From Armillaria gallica (Eukaryota; Basidiomycota; Agaricomycetes; Agaricales; Physalacriaceae): a stretch of DNA of 64,000 nt. The stretch is taken from positions 620,001-684,000 of the forward strand of contig JBANDB010000016.1 of assembly GCA_037576215.1 (NCBI GenBank). Reading direction: 5' to 3'. The notes under the pieces were generated by a model, which made no database searches, had not been told where the DNA came from, and saw nothing but the letters and a program-made list of their open reading frames with translations. This document shows, in pieces, positions 22,563 to 33,589 of this stretch. Made by a program: the position numbers and the translations under genes. Each line of letters starts with the position of its first letter. Positions within the stretch are counted from its first letter, which is position 1.

Positions 22563-23399
22563 ATGTCTCTCCTCTCCTGCCCCAACGAGCTCGTATTCTT
22601 GATATGCCAACTGGCCTGCAGCGACGGAGGGCAAACGTTTTCGGTCCTACGTGAGGTTTCGAAATACTTTCACAATATCACGCTGCCTTTACGCTTCACT
22701 TCTATATCCCTCTTTTCCGCCACACAATTCACACGTCTGAATCGAGAACTACATCTACTCCCTCCCACACACAGCGTTCGCCATCTCTTTATATCACAAC
22801 CGCCCGAAAATCCATCGGACTATATCTCACTCCTAGAGATAACGTCATGCACCCTCGAGACATTATCATTGTACATGTCCAGTGGGCCAGTGTCCACGGC
22901 ACTCATCGCCAGTGTATATCGCGTCTCATTTCCCAATCTTTGCGATCTCACGATAAGCGGCTTTTACTCGTACCCTTTAGCTGCGAAGATGCCCCGGCTT
23001 CGTCGCGTCCACTTCGTGGGCAACAGGAATCCGCTTGGGCTTCTTGACATAGGCTTCGATGTGCTCTTCCCTTCTTTGACTCATCTACGAATATCTGGCG
23101 TCTCCAGCGCTCCAGCGTTTGCTGAGGAGCTGCAGATGGTTTTGGAAAGCGATCCGGCAGTGTTGCCACAGACCCTCCGCCATGTTATCGTGCAACTTGG
23201 TCCCATCGTTCCGCGAGCAGAGGTAGCTGATAAAAAGATGGCGAAAGTGTTCGGGGAATTGGTGACGACGTGCGACGATAACACGTGCACGAAGTTCATT
23301 TTGCGCGAAGATAGGATGGAGGAGCGAGCCTTCTCGAAGGAGAAAACTCGGGAAATGTGGATGGAAAGGATAATGGGCCGAGAAGGATGGTGGGCGTGA
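22563..23399 (+). CDS. F-box-like protein, single exon
   Basis: A 278-residue intronless frame. The N-terminus CPNELVFLICQLACSDGGQTFSVLREVSKYFHNITLPLRFTSIS is the common mushroom F-box-like pattern: a short helix with P-N-E-L, a spacer, then LREVSKYF and a final strand. The rest carries leucine-rich strands (SVRHLFI, TLETLSLYM, NLCDLTISGF, RLRRVHFVG, SLTHLRISG). The C-terminus is charged (REDRMEERAFSKEKTREMWMERIMGREGWW). Its likely role is as a ubiquitin ligase adaptor. It is not close to the tandem paralogs at 6-12 kb nor to the coiled-coil F-box genes at 28-57 kb. Confidence 0.65.
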   Translation: MSLLSCPNELVFLICQLACSDGGQTFSVLREVSKYFHNITLPLRFTSISLFSATQFTRLNRELHLLPPTHSVRHLFISQPPENPSDYISLLEITSCTLETLSLYMSSGPVSTALIASVYRVSFPNLCDLTISGFYSYPLAAKMPRLRRVHFVGNRNPLGLLDIGFDVLFPSLTHLRISGVSSAPAFAEELQMVLESDPAVLPQTLRHVIVQLGPIVPRAEVADKKMAKVFGELVTTCDDNTCTKFILREDRMEERAFSKEKTREMWMERIMGREGWWA

Positions 23400-24219
23400 T
23401 AAGCATGTGGTCTAGCGCTTTGCTTTAGGTTCGTTCATTTTAAGTAGTGGATATCTTTATCTTGTGCTGAGCGGATATTATAGAATGATGAATCCCGGCA
23501 TTCTCGCATCGCACCATGTGTTTACTCTGTAGACTCGTAATATCATGCACACGGATTTTTCGTCAGAAACTTGTATACGTACCCTCTGACGTTGAGCGCT
23601 TGAGCTGTCATTCATTGCCATCGCAACGACGTTCATGTTGTTTCTATGCGGTGTGCACTAATTTATTGGCAGCATTTCAGGGATCATGCCAGTGGCGTGG
23701 AGGCAATGTTTGTAGACAAGGACCTACTATGACGTGATATCAATGCCTCTAACTGCGCATCGATGTCCATCCACTCGTTCATTTCGTCCACGATCCTTAT
23801 GGGTTCAGCAAGACGACGTGCTTCAGCAGAACTTTCGTTGTACGTAGAAGAGCTGGGACAACCTCGGGTCCAGATTGTCGTATTCTTTGCAAATGGCTTA
23901 GCCTTTCGGCTGTTATCGTGGTCGTCCAGGCGAAGGGAATCTTCTCCCGGAAACTTGAATGTTACGAACCAGCCTCGACGTTGGTAGGTTTATAATTAGT
24001 ATTTCATCGCATTAGCTGATCATGGAGCTTTTTTTGATAGGCCCGTTGTCAACTAGGGTATTGGATCTCGGTAGAAAGTCCAAACAACCCCCGCAACCGA
24101 CCATGTACATAAAGCTGGCGACCGATCGCCAGCCTTTTCAACCACGATATCCTTTTCGCCTCCCTGGCTCTGCCTCCTACGTTCATTTTCACTACATTCA
24201 TTGATCTACACGCTTCACA
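23400..24219. other. Intergenic region upstream of the GH16 gene
   Basis: No gene is recognised. The last 120 bp is the GH16 promoter and leader, with an ACATAAAG TATA-like element near 24,107 and a pyrimidine-rich stretch before the ATG. Confidence 0.45.
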
Positions 24220-25578
24220 ATGCGCGTTACCTCTGCATTCGCTGCCATATCACTAGCTGGCGCTGCGTATGCAGCGCTCGCTGGATCGTCTCACGGCTTT
24301 ACTCACCGACACCCACACAAACGAGGCGGGACGTCGAGTGACGGATGGAAGATGTACAAGTACCTTACTGGAGATGACCTTATCGATTATTTCAACTTGT
24401 GCGCTCTCAACTGCTCGTCATTCTGATCCCTTCTAACGTGGAAGATAGTGACGAAAAGGCATCCGACAACCAGGGCGTTGCTAACTATGTTGACGGGAAG
24501 AGCAGCGGACTGGTTTACACCCAGTCTAATGGGAAAGTCCGGATTGGTGTTGACCAGGCGGAGGACGTGGCTCTGCGAAACGCTGTCCGAATGTCGTCGA
24601 AGGAGACCTTCAATCCGTCACAGAACCTGCTGTTCATTATCGACGTACACCAGATGCCCAGTATGTGCGGTGTCTGGCCCGCCATTTGGGTATGTTTCCT
24701 GTGTCCTGTACCTTAGATGCTTATCATTGCTCCTTTATAGTTCACGGGCAGCGGAACATGGCCCGAAACTGGTAAGCGGCCGCCTTCTTCGCTTGCTCGC
24801 TTTTATAAATCCTTCGTACTCTAGGCGAGATCGACTTGGTCGAGGGTGTGAACTCGTATACCCAGAACACGATGTCTGTTCACAGCGGTGCCGGCTGCTG
24901 GATGGACGATAGCAACGTCCACGGTGCGAAGCTCAACGTAGATGCCTCAGAGGGCGGCACCAACTGCGATGCAAACGCCAACTACCAGTCTTGCGGTGTC
25001 TCCGTGAACAGCAAGACCAGCTTTGGCAAAGCCGCGAACGACGTCAATGGAGCCAGTTATGCTCTCGAGCTCACTACGGACGGTATCAAGATGTGGTGGT
25101 GGAACACTGACCATGGTCCAGTGGGTACGTCGGGTTTTTTCCCTGACCGCTACCAAGTTGGCTTATGACTTTCTCGTAGACGTCAACTCCGGGCTACCGA
25201 CCCCGAGTTCCTGGGGAAACCCGACGCTCCAAATCGATTCCTCGACCTGCAACACGTCCGATCACTTCAAGGATTTGATGCTTATCATCAATACGAACCT
25301 GGGCGGTGAGTTTGATTGATATGATGGGCATCCAATGTCCTAATTTGGGCTTAGGATTCTTTACGACCGGTGTTTGGGATGTCGATGAAGCTGGCGGACA
25401 GGAGAAGTGTTGCCAGGACGTCACCGGTTTCTCCGATGCTCGAAGCTACGTCCTGTCGCAGGGTTCGGCATTTGGAGACGCCGCTGCTTGGGTGAGAGAT
25501 CCTCTTCCTCTTGTGTTGGCTTGTGTGCTGAGCGCGACATAGGTTTTAAATGGTATCTACATCTTTGAGAGACAATAG
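24220..25578 (+). CDS. Secreted GH16 glycoside hydrolase (endo-1,3(4)-beta-glucanase-like)
   Basis: Extracellular beta-glucanase-like enzyme acting on cell-wall or plant glucans. Seven exons (24220-24398, 24449-24689, 24741-24771, 24825-25124, 25180-25305, 25355-25491, 25543-25578) join in frame to 349 residues. A signal peptide ends near AAYAA (residues 1-20), with a KR processing-like site after HRHPHKR. The catalytic motif GEIDLVEG gives the nucleophile E152, the helper D154 and the acid/base E157. The upstream GVWPAIWFTGSGTWPETGE and the downstream MSVHSGAGCWM, plus the C-terminal VWDVDEAGGQEKC, match the beta-sandwich of fungal GH16. All three catalytic residues are intact. A dead copy lies 2-3 kb downstream. 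The first intron (branch-like CTAAC, then GATAG) was chosen because it alone keeps the frame. Confidence 0.9.
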
Positions 25579-26001
25579 ATGGTCGATCCCCCCTGCCTGC
25601 TATTTTGATTTCTCCCCCTTCTGGCGACGTACATCGTCGTTTGTTGGCATGATACCCCGGATCTTCATCTTCATAGTTCACCTGCTCGTGGCGGCGCTGA
25701 ACAATGGAACTTCAATTCAATTCTTCAGATTGATATCACTGAATTTGTTTGTGTGACGCATAGGACTAGATCTTTGTCGTACCGTACTCTTTCGTAGCGC
25801 TGCCACTATCGACATTATTTGACGGTCAACCTGAGTTTGAGATGGCTACCCTGGGCGTTGATATATAACAAATACGAAGTGTTCCGATCTCGCAGACATG
25901 GTATTTTCATGGAAGCCATAGCCTGCCATAGCGTTCTCCTGCTACGGGTCTGATAAAAGAATATGTTTAAGCGCCTTTGAGACAAATATCAATATGTTAT
26001 T
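25579..26001. other. Intergenic between convergent genes
   Basis: 3' flanks of the GH16 gene and of the minus-strand gene at 26,002-26,904. No further feature is seen. Confidence 0.5.
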
Positions 26002-26904
26002 TCAGTGCCATATATCTATGGATGTATAGTCTACCATCTCTTCAGCTTTGTCCATGATTCCAACCAACGTGTAAAAACAGCCTTCTCCAAGCAGTGAAAC
26101 GCATAACCTGCTTTCCCATGCCACAGGCCTGACTCCGTCCTCCCCATATAAACCCCAATACATCTCCAGTAAAGCATCCTGGACACGACTATCGGTTAAC
26201 AATGCATGCAGCCTCAAACACGCATCCCTCATTCTCTCATGAAGCCTATCCCTCATTTCGCAGTCCGGGAAGTTAAAGAGGAGATCCCTGTGATATTCAT
26301 ACAGAGAATAATGGAATTCATGGAGTTGGGGATTCCACTGGAAGAAGATTTCTAGGGGAACGTCAACCATTCCTTGGCAATGAAGGGCGCAGAAATAGTA
26401 GACCGTCGAGGCGTAATCGCTAAAGTCTACAAGATGGAAATGGTTGACATCAAAGATTTTGAGAGCGACGGCAGTGCGAAAGTTCCTGATGAATTGTGGA
26501 TTGTCTTCACCCAGTTCGGTTTTCCGATAAGGAGATGCTTCGTCTATCTTTGAACATAAAGCATCGTGATATTTCTGGTTAAATTTGTGTCCAATAACCA
26601 GCGAACATAGAATAGTGTTTACTAATCACCAAAATCAGGACTTGCCCAGGCTCGTACGACGGTAGGACTCACGAAAAACAAAGACGTGAAAACCACCGAG
26701 CTTTCTGCGGGTGCCATTACTGATTAATGGCTTTAGCCAAGGCGTAGGATGCCGTCGACAGTCCCTCCAATGAAGTTGTCCATGAAGAAACGAATCCCTC
26801 GCCGATGAAGCAAGTCTATAGTGATCACTACGAGGAGCAGCGATCATGGAAGAAACCCGGCGTACGAAACGGCGGAATGGCAGAAGACGAACATAGGGTC
26901 CCAT
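26002..26904 (-). CDS. Hypothetical protein, 283 residues
   Basis: Two exons (26904-26673 and 26621-26002) with a clean GTGAGT...GATTAG intron join in frame to 283 residues. The N-terminus is basic and Arg-rich (RLLPFRRFVRRVSSM). The body is helical with many aromatics (ILCSLVIGHKFNQKYHDAL, FRTAVALKIFDVNHFHLVDF, YYFCALHCQG). The C-terminal part has a regular HEFHYSLYEYHRDLL...RMRDACLRLHALL helix pattern. I recognise no family. It lies between the intact and the dead GH16 copies, so the GH16 duplication either included or spanned it. Confidence 0.55.
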
Positions 26905-27399
26905 TAGACGTAGAAAGGTTTAATACAGGACGAGAATGAAGATTGAGTATATAGTGCGTGCGAGGAAAAAGAGAGACGTCAGGATCTTTTATCAACACTC
27001 GGAGCCGCGTCTGTGGCTGTTCAAGTTCAAGTTAAGCGCTCGGTCGGCTATAGGGCGCTACACCACTATCAGATCTCTGATGTAGATATTTTTTCGCGTA
27101 GTCACGACCATGCCATAGAGGCAGGAAAATACGAATGAAGGCGAGTGGTGGCTGCAACTGGGGAAGATTGAACAGTGTCCGGGCCGATAAACCGGCACTT
27201 TGCTACTGCCGCTACGTCAACGCCAACATCATGTTGAACATCATCGTTTCGTTTTAAATTGTGACCCCTCGGCGCGTATCGTTCCCCGATCCTCTCTATG
27301 GGCGCTGCATATAGCTGCCGTATCCACAGGTTTATCAAGAGCGTCCGAATGCAGCTTAATAATGCGGTCGCGCGACGAACTCTCTCGTCGCATCATATC
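26905..27399. other. Intergenic, nothing recognised
   Basis: Short frames on both strands lack family resemblance. It holds the promoter side of the minus-strand gene ending at 26,904. Confidence 0.45.
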
Positions 27400-28050
27400 T
27401 TTCAACCTGTGCACTCTCAGCTGTAAGCAGCTCGGACTCTCGATACCCTCTGGCCTGTGCTCATAGTTGCAAATATTTATCCGGCAACCATGGGCGTGCC
27501 TATTATGTTGATGCTAGACATGTAATGAGAAGGTCCGGATTACGCGCCGGAGGATGTGCCTATTATGATTCGAATGCCGTTGAAAGAGATCATCGACATC
27601 ACCAGATGCCTAGTACATGTGATATCTGGCCCGACATCTGAGTATGCTTCATCTTCTGTCCTGTATGATCGATTCTCATTATTTCTTCATAGTTCAATTT
27701 TCCAACGCCCTTGTATTCGTGGGCATCGGGACATGGCCAGACACTGGTAAGAGGACATGATTACTGAAGGCTCGCCTTTGAATCCTCCGTACTCTAGACG
27801 AGATCGATTTGGTCGATGGCTTGAACTCGTGTACTCAGAACACGATGTCCGTCCGCAGTTGCTGGATGGACCATAGCAACGCCCACAGTGCGAATCTCAA
27901 TGGTAGATGCTCCGGAGGGTGCCAACGACCAGCAACTGGCAGTAAGATCGCTGGCTTCGCCCGACGTCAATGGACCTGTTTACGCTGCTACGCTGTCAAT
28001 TATTTAGGGCAGTATTTTCAATATCCCTTGCTACGTACTGCATAAACGCC
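27400..28050 (+). pseudogene. GH16 glycoside hydrolase, decayed copy
   Basis: Follows the intact GH16 gene from the end of its exon 1 (TTTCAACCTGTGCACTCTCAG near 27,402) to about exon 4. Exon and intron order is kept, including the GTATG and GGTAAGAG donors and the CTCTAGAC acceptor. Readable are the IIDITRC-H/ISGPTSEY region, TWPDTG, and DEIDLVDGLNSCTQNTMSV. The acid/base Glu (E157 of the intact copy) is Asp here (GAT at 27,815-27,817), and a Gly-Ala deletion and several frameshifts follow. There is no intact start and no C-terminal part. Confidence 0.8.
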
Positions 28051-28269
28051 CTTCCAGCAGTAAACGAAAGTGTCGAGACCATATGCGGCCCGCCGGCCCT
28101 TAAGGGACCAAAAAGCCATGACGACTACCCCTAACTGTACGAATTCTTGACACTAACCATCACCGCCGGCATCCAAAATCTCAGGGAAAAAATCAAGACC
28201 TCGTCGAAAAGCCACTCAAAAGGTAGCCTTCTGCGGTGATCTGAACGACGGATCTGATCAGCACCTTAG

Positions 28270-29858
28270 ATGCAATCCTTACCCCGCTGCCCGCGCTGTG
28301 GCTACAATGAGCAAGGCAACCCTCTTCAGTTTCGCTCCATTGAACTGGCATGTTCGCGTCTGTTTGAACTGTTGAATTCGAACGGCCCGCCTCTTCGTAC
28401 CGAGCATCTTCAGCTAGGGAGCTTTATTGGTGAAGGCCGCGAGTTCTTAGCCACTCTGCAGGAACGGGTCAGCCAGGCTCGGGCGGTACTCAATGAACTT
28501 TTGGAAGAGGAAAAGCGCGTTCAAGACATGATTGAATCGTGTCGGACAATAGTTTCCCCCATTCGCAGGATTCCAGAGGATATTGTCCGCGAGATCTTCT
28601 TGGGGTGTTGGGAGACCGAGGGGGAAATAAAGGATTCGTTGAATGGAAAGTTTGCGCCCTTTGTTCTTTCAAAGGTTTGCAGGGAGTGGAGGAACATCGC
28701 GCTATCGACGTCCCGGCTCTGGTCCACCATAAGTCTGGACTTTGATCTTTACCGCAACGACTCGATGGAGTGTCAGTATCTCCTTCAGATGTTTCTCCTA
28801 CGATCCGCGACGCAAGACATCACCCTCTCCATATACAGCAACAGAGAACTTTCAAAGAACCATCTCATGCCTATTCTTCTCATGAGCGCCCCGCGGTGGA
28901 CCGATGTTTCTATATCCATTCCTTATCTCTCGCTACACGTATTCTCCGCAGCCAGAGGCTACCTTCACCGCTTAAAACATCTTTATGTGGACTTCATCCA
29001 TGGCTATATCCGGATGCGCACCCCGCTGAGCAAGCCGGTATTTGATGCTTTCGAATATGCGCCGCTACTTCGCAGCTTCTCCTTAAAAGGTGTGTACAAT
29101 GTGGTTCAACAGATGAACCTGCCATGGTCACAGCTCACCGCGTATACTGGGCACGATTGGACCAGCACATACCTCGAGCTTTTCAAACTGGCACCGGACA
29201 TGGAGGCTGCCACTTTGCAATGTGCGGATGACTCGGAGGAGGACGTGCCGCTTCCGAGCCCTTATTAATCGCCTAAGCGCCTCCGTGTACTCCATCTACT
29301 CGAAGATGACGACTCGGTTGCTGCTCCAGAGGGATTGTCAGATTTCTGTCGCATGTAGAGTTTCCTGCGCTAGAGTCTCTGACTATGGAATACACACATT
29401 CAGACATTCGGGTTCCCAGTTATCTATGCGGATCCACAGCGGGCGGCCTGAAATCCCTCACTATCGACACATCGTTCTCCATCCCTGCAGAGGGGCAGGC
29501 CGGTTTGTTGGGTCTTCTCAAAACGACGCCATTACTTTCCAGGTTATCGATATCATGTCGCATGCGTGAGAGGAATGGTACCGAAGGGTTATTTCTCGGG
29601 CTGAATGCGAATATGAACCCCAGTATTCTTCCCTGCCTCACCTCTGTGGACATTTGGTTCATAAATGCGGAACCGTACCTGGAACCTTCCTTCGTTGAGA
29701 TGATTCAGTCTCGAAGGTATCCTGCACCTACTCGCGTGGCGCTGGAAACTCTTCGACTGTCGTCACAGTTTGCAATAATCTCGACCGATAACGAGACGAA
29801 TGTAAGATGGAAGGATATGTGCGATGCAGGATTTGTCACGTATGGGTGTGAGGAATAG
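28270..29858 (+). pseudogene. Coiled-coil F-box protein, broken (paralog of 30,124-31,743)
   Basis: An intronless gene of the Agaricomycete coiled-coil/F-box type. It has a CPRCGYN Cys-pair N-terminus, a long helix (FLATLQERVSQARAVLNELLEEEKRVQDMIESC) and the F-box PIRRIPEDIVREIFLGCWE...LSKVCREWRNIALSTSRLWSTI, then leucine-rich strands. The frame runs to a TAA at 29,266-29,268. Two further stops or shifts follow before the C-terminal part reopens at 29,385 and runs to VTYGCEE. About 60% similar to the intact neighbour by eye. A 332-residue truncated protein could still be made from the N-terminal part. Confidence 0.75.
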
Positions 29859-30123
29859 ATTGGATGGTGTCATCGCATTGACAAATGAGGGAAGGCATCA
29901 CAGATTACTCTAATTCAGCATATCATTACAGAATATAGTCAACAGATTACTATCTGATGTTGCGCAGCCGGCCCTCGAGATATTTTCGGAGCCGGGTATC
30001 TGCCCTGACGATCTTGTTCTGGCCCTTGATCTTTTCAAAATAAAATCGCTCACCCGCTAGAAACGTTTGGATTCAAGGTAATCCTTTGCATCCCGTGCTG
30101 ATATTCGCATCTGATTATAACAG

Positions 30124-31743
30124 ATGTCTGCATCTTGCCTGCAATGTGGCTACAACGGACAAGACCGCCTTCCTCTTTCATTCGAAGCTGCCAATCTGGC
30201 AGCCTCGCGGATGGATGAACTCTTAAAGTCGAACAACCCCCCTCTTCAAGCCGAGCGCATCCAGCTGGAGGGTGTTATAGGCGAAGGCCACGGGTTTCTC
30301 GCAGGACTGCAGGAACGGATAGCCCAAACGCGCGCTGCACTTGAGGTGCTTTTGGATGAGGAAAGGCGCGTCGAACGCACGATTGAGTCGTGCAAGACAG
30401 TCGTACGCCCCATCCGTAGGATTCCAGAGGACATCATACGCGAAATATTCTTGACGTGCTTCGGAATCGAAGGGGAGGGGAAGGATTCACTGGATAGGAA
30501 CTTTGCGCCGTTGATACTCTCCCAGGTCTGCAGCGATTGGAGAAGCATCGCGCTGTCGACATCCAGGCTTTGGTCATCCATCAGGCTGGATTTTGATCAA
30601 TACCGTAACGAGCTGGCTTGCCAGTATCTCCTTCAGACGTATCTTCTACGGTCTGCGACGCACGATATCACCCTCTCCATACACAGCACGAGGGATATCT
30701 CAAAGAGCCATCTCATTCCTGTTCTTCTCTTGAGCGCACCACGGTGGACCGATCTTTCAATGTCCTTTCCTTACAATTCGTTATTCGCCTTCTCCGCCGC
30801 CAGAGGCTCCCTTCACCGTTTGAACCGCCTTTCGGTCCAGTTCATTGGCGACGTTCCCGGTTTACCCGTGGCGCTGGCTAAGCCTATATTTGATGCCTTC
30901 GAGTACGCCCCACTGCTTCGCAGCTTCTCTCTCAAAGGAGCATACAGTGTCATCCAACAGATAAATGTGCCGTGGTCTCAGCTCACCGAATACGTTGGTC
31001 ACGATTTTACGAGCACCTATATGGATATTTTGAAGCTCGCGCCGGACATGGAGAGCGCTTCCTTACAATGTGATGAAGATTCGGAGGATGATTATGCGGT
31101 AGTCCATCCTTCGACCCACCAACGCCTTCGTGTACTTCATGTACACGAAGTTGAAGAGACTCCAGACTCGTTTGTCCCTTCAGAAGGAGGTATCATCCGT
31201 GTTCTCTCGCATATAGAGGTTCCTGCTCTAGAGTCGCTCAGTATGTCATACGCACATCCGTTCATTCAGCTTCCTACTTCTCTACGCGGCTCGACAGCCG
31301 GGAATTTGAAGTCCCTAACCATTGCTGCGCCGTGCTTCATTAGTGTTGGAGTCCAAGCTGATTTGATCAATCTTCTCAAAACGACAACGTCGCTTTCCAG
31401 TTTATCGGTACCTTATGCGTTGACGCCTACCGACGACCAGGATAGACTACTCATAGGTCTGGACGATGCACTGATTATCTACCTCAACGCGAATATCAAC
31501 CATGATGCTGTTCCCAAACTCACCTCCCTGGCTATCCAGCTCACAGACATATTAGTACCCTATTTGATGCCTTCCTTCGTTGACATGGTGCAGTCTCGGA
31601 GGCATGCTACGCCTACACGTGCGATGTTGCAGACGCTTCGTCTGTCCGTACCACTTGTCGTGCCGTTGGGACTCGATCCTGACGTAACTACGCGTTGGAA
31701 AGATTTGTGCGATGAAGGCCTTGTCACGTATGGGATGGAGTAG
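30124..31743 (+). CDS. Coiled-coil F-box/LRR-like protein, intact
   Basis: A 539-residue intronless frame; the intact member of the local family. N-terminal SCLQCGYN Cys pair, a predicted coiled coil (about residues 45-90, FLAGLQERIAQTRAALEVLLDEERRVERTIESC), the F-box (about 95-155, PIRRIPEDIIREIFLTCFG...LSQVCSDWRSIALSTSRLWSSI), then leucine-rich strands to the C-terminus (LTSLAIQL, MLQTLRLSVPL, WKDLCDEGLVTYGME). It probably recruits substrates to an SCF E3 ligase; the substrate is unknown. It faces the membrane protein gene tail to tail at 31,863, only 120 bp away, and the same pair is repeated at 56-59 kb. An AAATAAAA element lies about 90 bp upstream of the start. Confidence 0.8.
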   Translation: MSASCLQCGYNGQDRLPLSFEAANLAASRMDELLKSNNPPLQAERIQLEGVIGEGHGFLAGLQERIAQTRAALEVLLDEERRVERTIESCKTVVRPIRRIPEDIIREIFLTCFGIEGEGKDSLDRNFAPLILSQVCSDWRSIALSTSRLWSSIRLDFDQYRNELACQYLLQTYLLRSATHDITLSIHSTRDISKSHLIPVLLLSAPRWTDLSMSFPYNSLFAFSAARGSLHRLNRLSVQFIGDVPGLPVALAKPIFDAFEYAPLLRSFSLKGAYSVIQQINVPWSQLTEYVGHDFTSTYMDILKLAPDMESASLQCDEDSEDDYAVVHPSTHQRLRVLHVHEVEETPDSFVPSEGGIIRVLSHIEVPALESLSMSYAHPFIQLPTSLRGSTAGNLKSLTIAAPCFISVGVQADLINLLKTTTSLSSLSVPYALTPTDDQDRLLIGLDDALIIYLNANINHDAVPKLTSLAIQLTDILVPYLMPSFVDMVQSRRHATPTRAMLQTLRLSVPLVVPLGLDPDVTTRWKDLCDEGLVTYGME

Positions 31744-31862
31744 TAACGGTCTTACGTACGATTTGAGCGTATATACAGTAAAGGACCACAGAATGTGATT
31801 ATAATAAGCATTAGTAAGAGTCTGTAGGGAGAATCGGTATAAGAAAAATAGGAGTGTAAAGT

Positions 31863-33118
31863 TCATGTCAGCGTATCGTCGCTTTTATCGTTCATAGTGA
31901 CACCTGATAAAGCCTCCCTGGATCTAAATGGACTAGTCTGCACTGGAGTACGGACCGTACGCAAATGAACTGAAGATGCTCGTGTCATCACTGACCGTCG
32001 CGGGTCCTCTGGACGCGTTTGCCCTAAGGCAACTCTAGCCACGATGAGGGTTGGAGCAATGCCCTTTAAGCGCATCAACCTCAGGAAGCAAAGAAAAAGG
32101 AGGAAGATATGAACGTACGGTGACAGATGAAAGTATCATTTGCGGGTATGGCGCCGTCAGATCGTCGCGTACGAGATACACGAGGAGGAGGATGAGTGAG
32201 AAAGCATAGAGCGAAGAAGATTCGATGAGTATCGCTACGACTCGGTGGTAGGTGTATACGCTGGGCTTGGGCCCGTTGGGGGCCTCGGTTGTGAGCATGG
32301 GATAGAGGATTAGAGCGGTGCAGATGATCGTCGTGCTAAGGGTCATAGAGTAGTATGCGATGGCCCAGTCGGTGCCGCCTATAACGTCCTGGAAAGGATG
32401 CGTCCCAAGAGCGTCGAGGTTCTGAATGATGTACAAGACGTTGAAGACTGTGAAACTAGGATATCAGTGAAGGACGGTTGAGGAGCAGGGAATAACTGAC
32501 TTGTACCACCGATGGTGCAGAGCATGGGTACGATTATCATTCTCCATTTCCGATTCCAGAAGGTCCAACAGCGCCATATCTGATCTTTAAGTTCAGTATC
32601 GGTTATAGATAGCTGCTGAGGAAATGCCGTACCATGATACAGTCGGCTATTAGGATGTTAATACTCGACGTTACAGAATATGTAGCTCGAGCGGAGATCG
32701 TGTTACGGGAGGCGAGGGCCATGTACACGTACAAGTGTTCTGGCCCGTGGATAACAAATGATGACCGTACCAGTTTCCAGCGGAAGGCGAGATGGACCGT
32801 TGCTAGAGTATACATGACAAAAAGCACCACGAAGAGGACGTTACGGTGGATGTATTTCTGGGTGTTGTGTTTGGAGACTGCGGGAATAGCGATGAGCTAC
32901 AGGATAGACGAAGAGTAGACCGATAGACTCACAGAGTTTGGTCAAGGCGACGATGAAAATGAAGGTATACATCCCTACGGCTTATGTGTAAGGCGGGTGC
33001 TGTCAAAAAATAACTTGAGCTCACCATGAGTAAAAGACTCGACAAACGTCGCGTTAAGATATTCATCGCAGATCCTGCGCAGGAAATCTGGAGACGGTCC
33101 GTCAGCAGTATCCGACAT
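31863..33118 (-). CDS. Seven-helix fungal membrane protein, copy A
   Basis: Multi-pass integral membrane protein of a mushroom-specific type; function unknown, receptor-like in layout. Six exons (33118-33025, 32980-32933, 32877-32633, 32579-32501, 32447-32119, 32063-31863) join in frame to 331 residues. Hydrophobic segments: GMYTFIFIVALTKLF, NVLFVVLFVMYTLATVHLAF, SVTSSINILIADCIM, MIIVPMLCTIGG followed by FNVLYIIQ, AIAYYSMTLSTTIICTALILY, RVVAILIESSSLYAFSLILLLVYL and GIAPTLIVARVALG. A WRCWTFWNRKWR motif lies between helices 3 and 4. The C-terminal tail is polar and Ser/Thr-rich. Copy B at 57,730-58,983 has the same six exons without frameshift. A third, broken copy is at 53,190-53,560. Confidence 0.75.
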
Positions 33119-33589
33119 GGGCAATGGTCAAGGGCACCGGGAGTTGGGAAGCGAGAATAAATACCTTTCGACTTGAGAATGCCGTACGAGAAATGGAGAG
33201 TATCTCGGAAAAATGCAGGCTCCTCCGCGACATGTGGCGAGAGCTGGATGATAGATCCCTCTTCAGGGAACTCAGGATATTTGATATGCAATTTATAATA
33301 GACTCGCAAGTCCGCACCATTCCTTAGTAGAGCGTTTCAAGATTTTGCGACCTAGACAAGACCAGCGCCAGTGTTCAATAGCCAGAGTAAATGTGAGTAC
33401 GGAGGAACTGATCATAATTTTTGGAGGTGAAATCTGCAGGAAGAAGGGCCAGCTGCTGCCGACAATGCCGGAAGAAGACATCAGCTGAATCTGGATCGGC
33501 CTCTCGGCACGAGGAGTTGAGATTCTTTACCAAGCTCCTTACCACCATCACTGTTGGCTTCGCTCTGCTGAGAACATACTGCGACTACA

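Noticed and set aside
33124..33327. Small plus-strand frame (67 codons) with a coiled-coil-like sequence just upstream of the membrane protein gene
   Set aside because: It overlaps the promoter of the minus-strand gene, and in duplication B the same stretch has a 1-nt insertion that breaks it, so it is not conserved as a protein.
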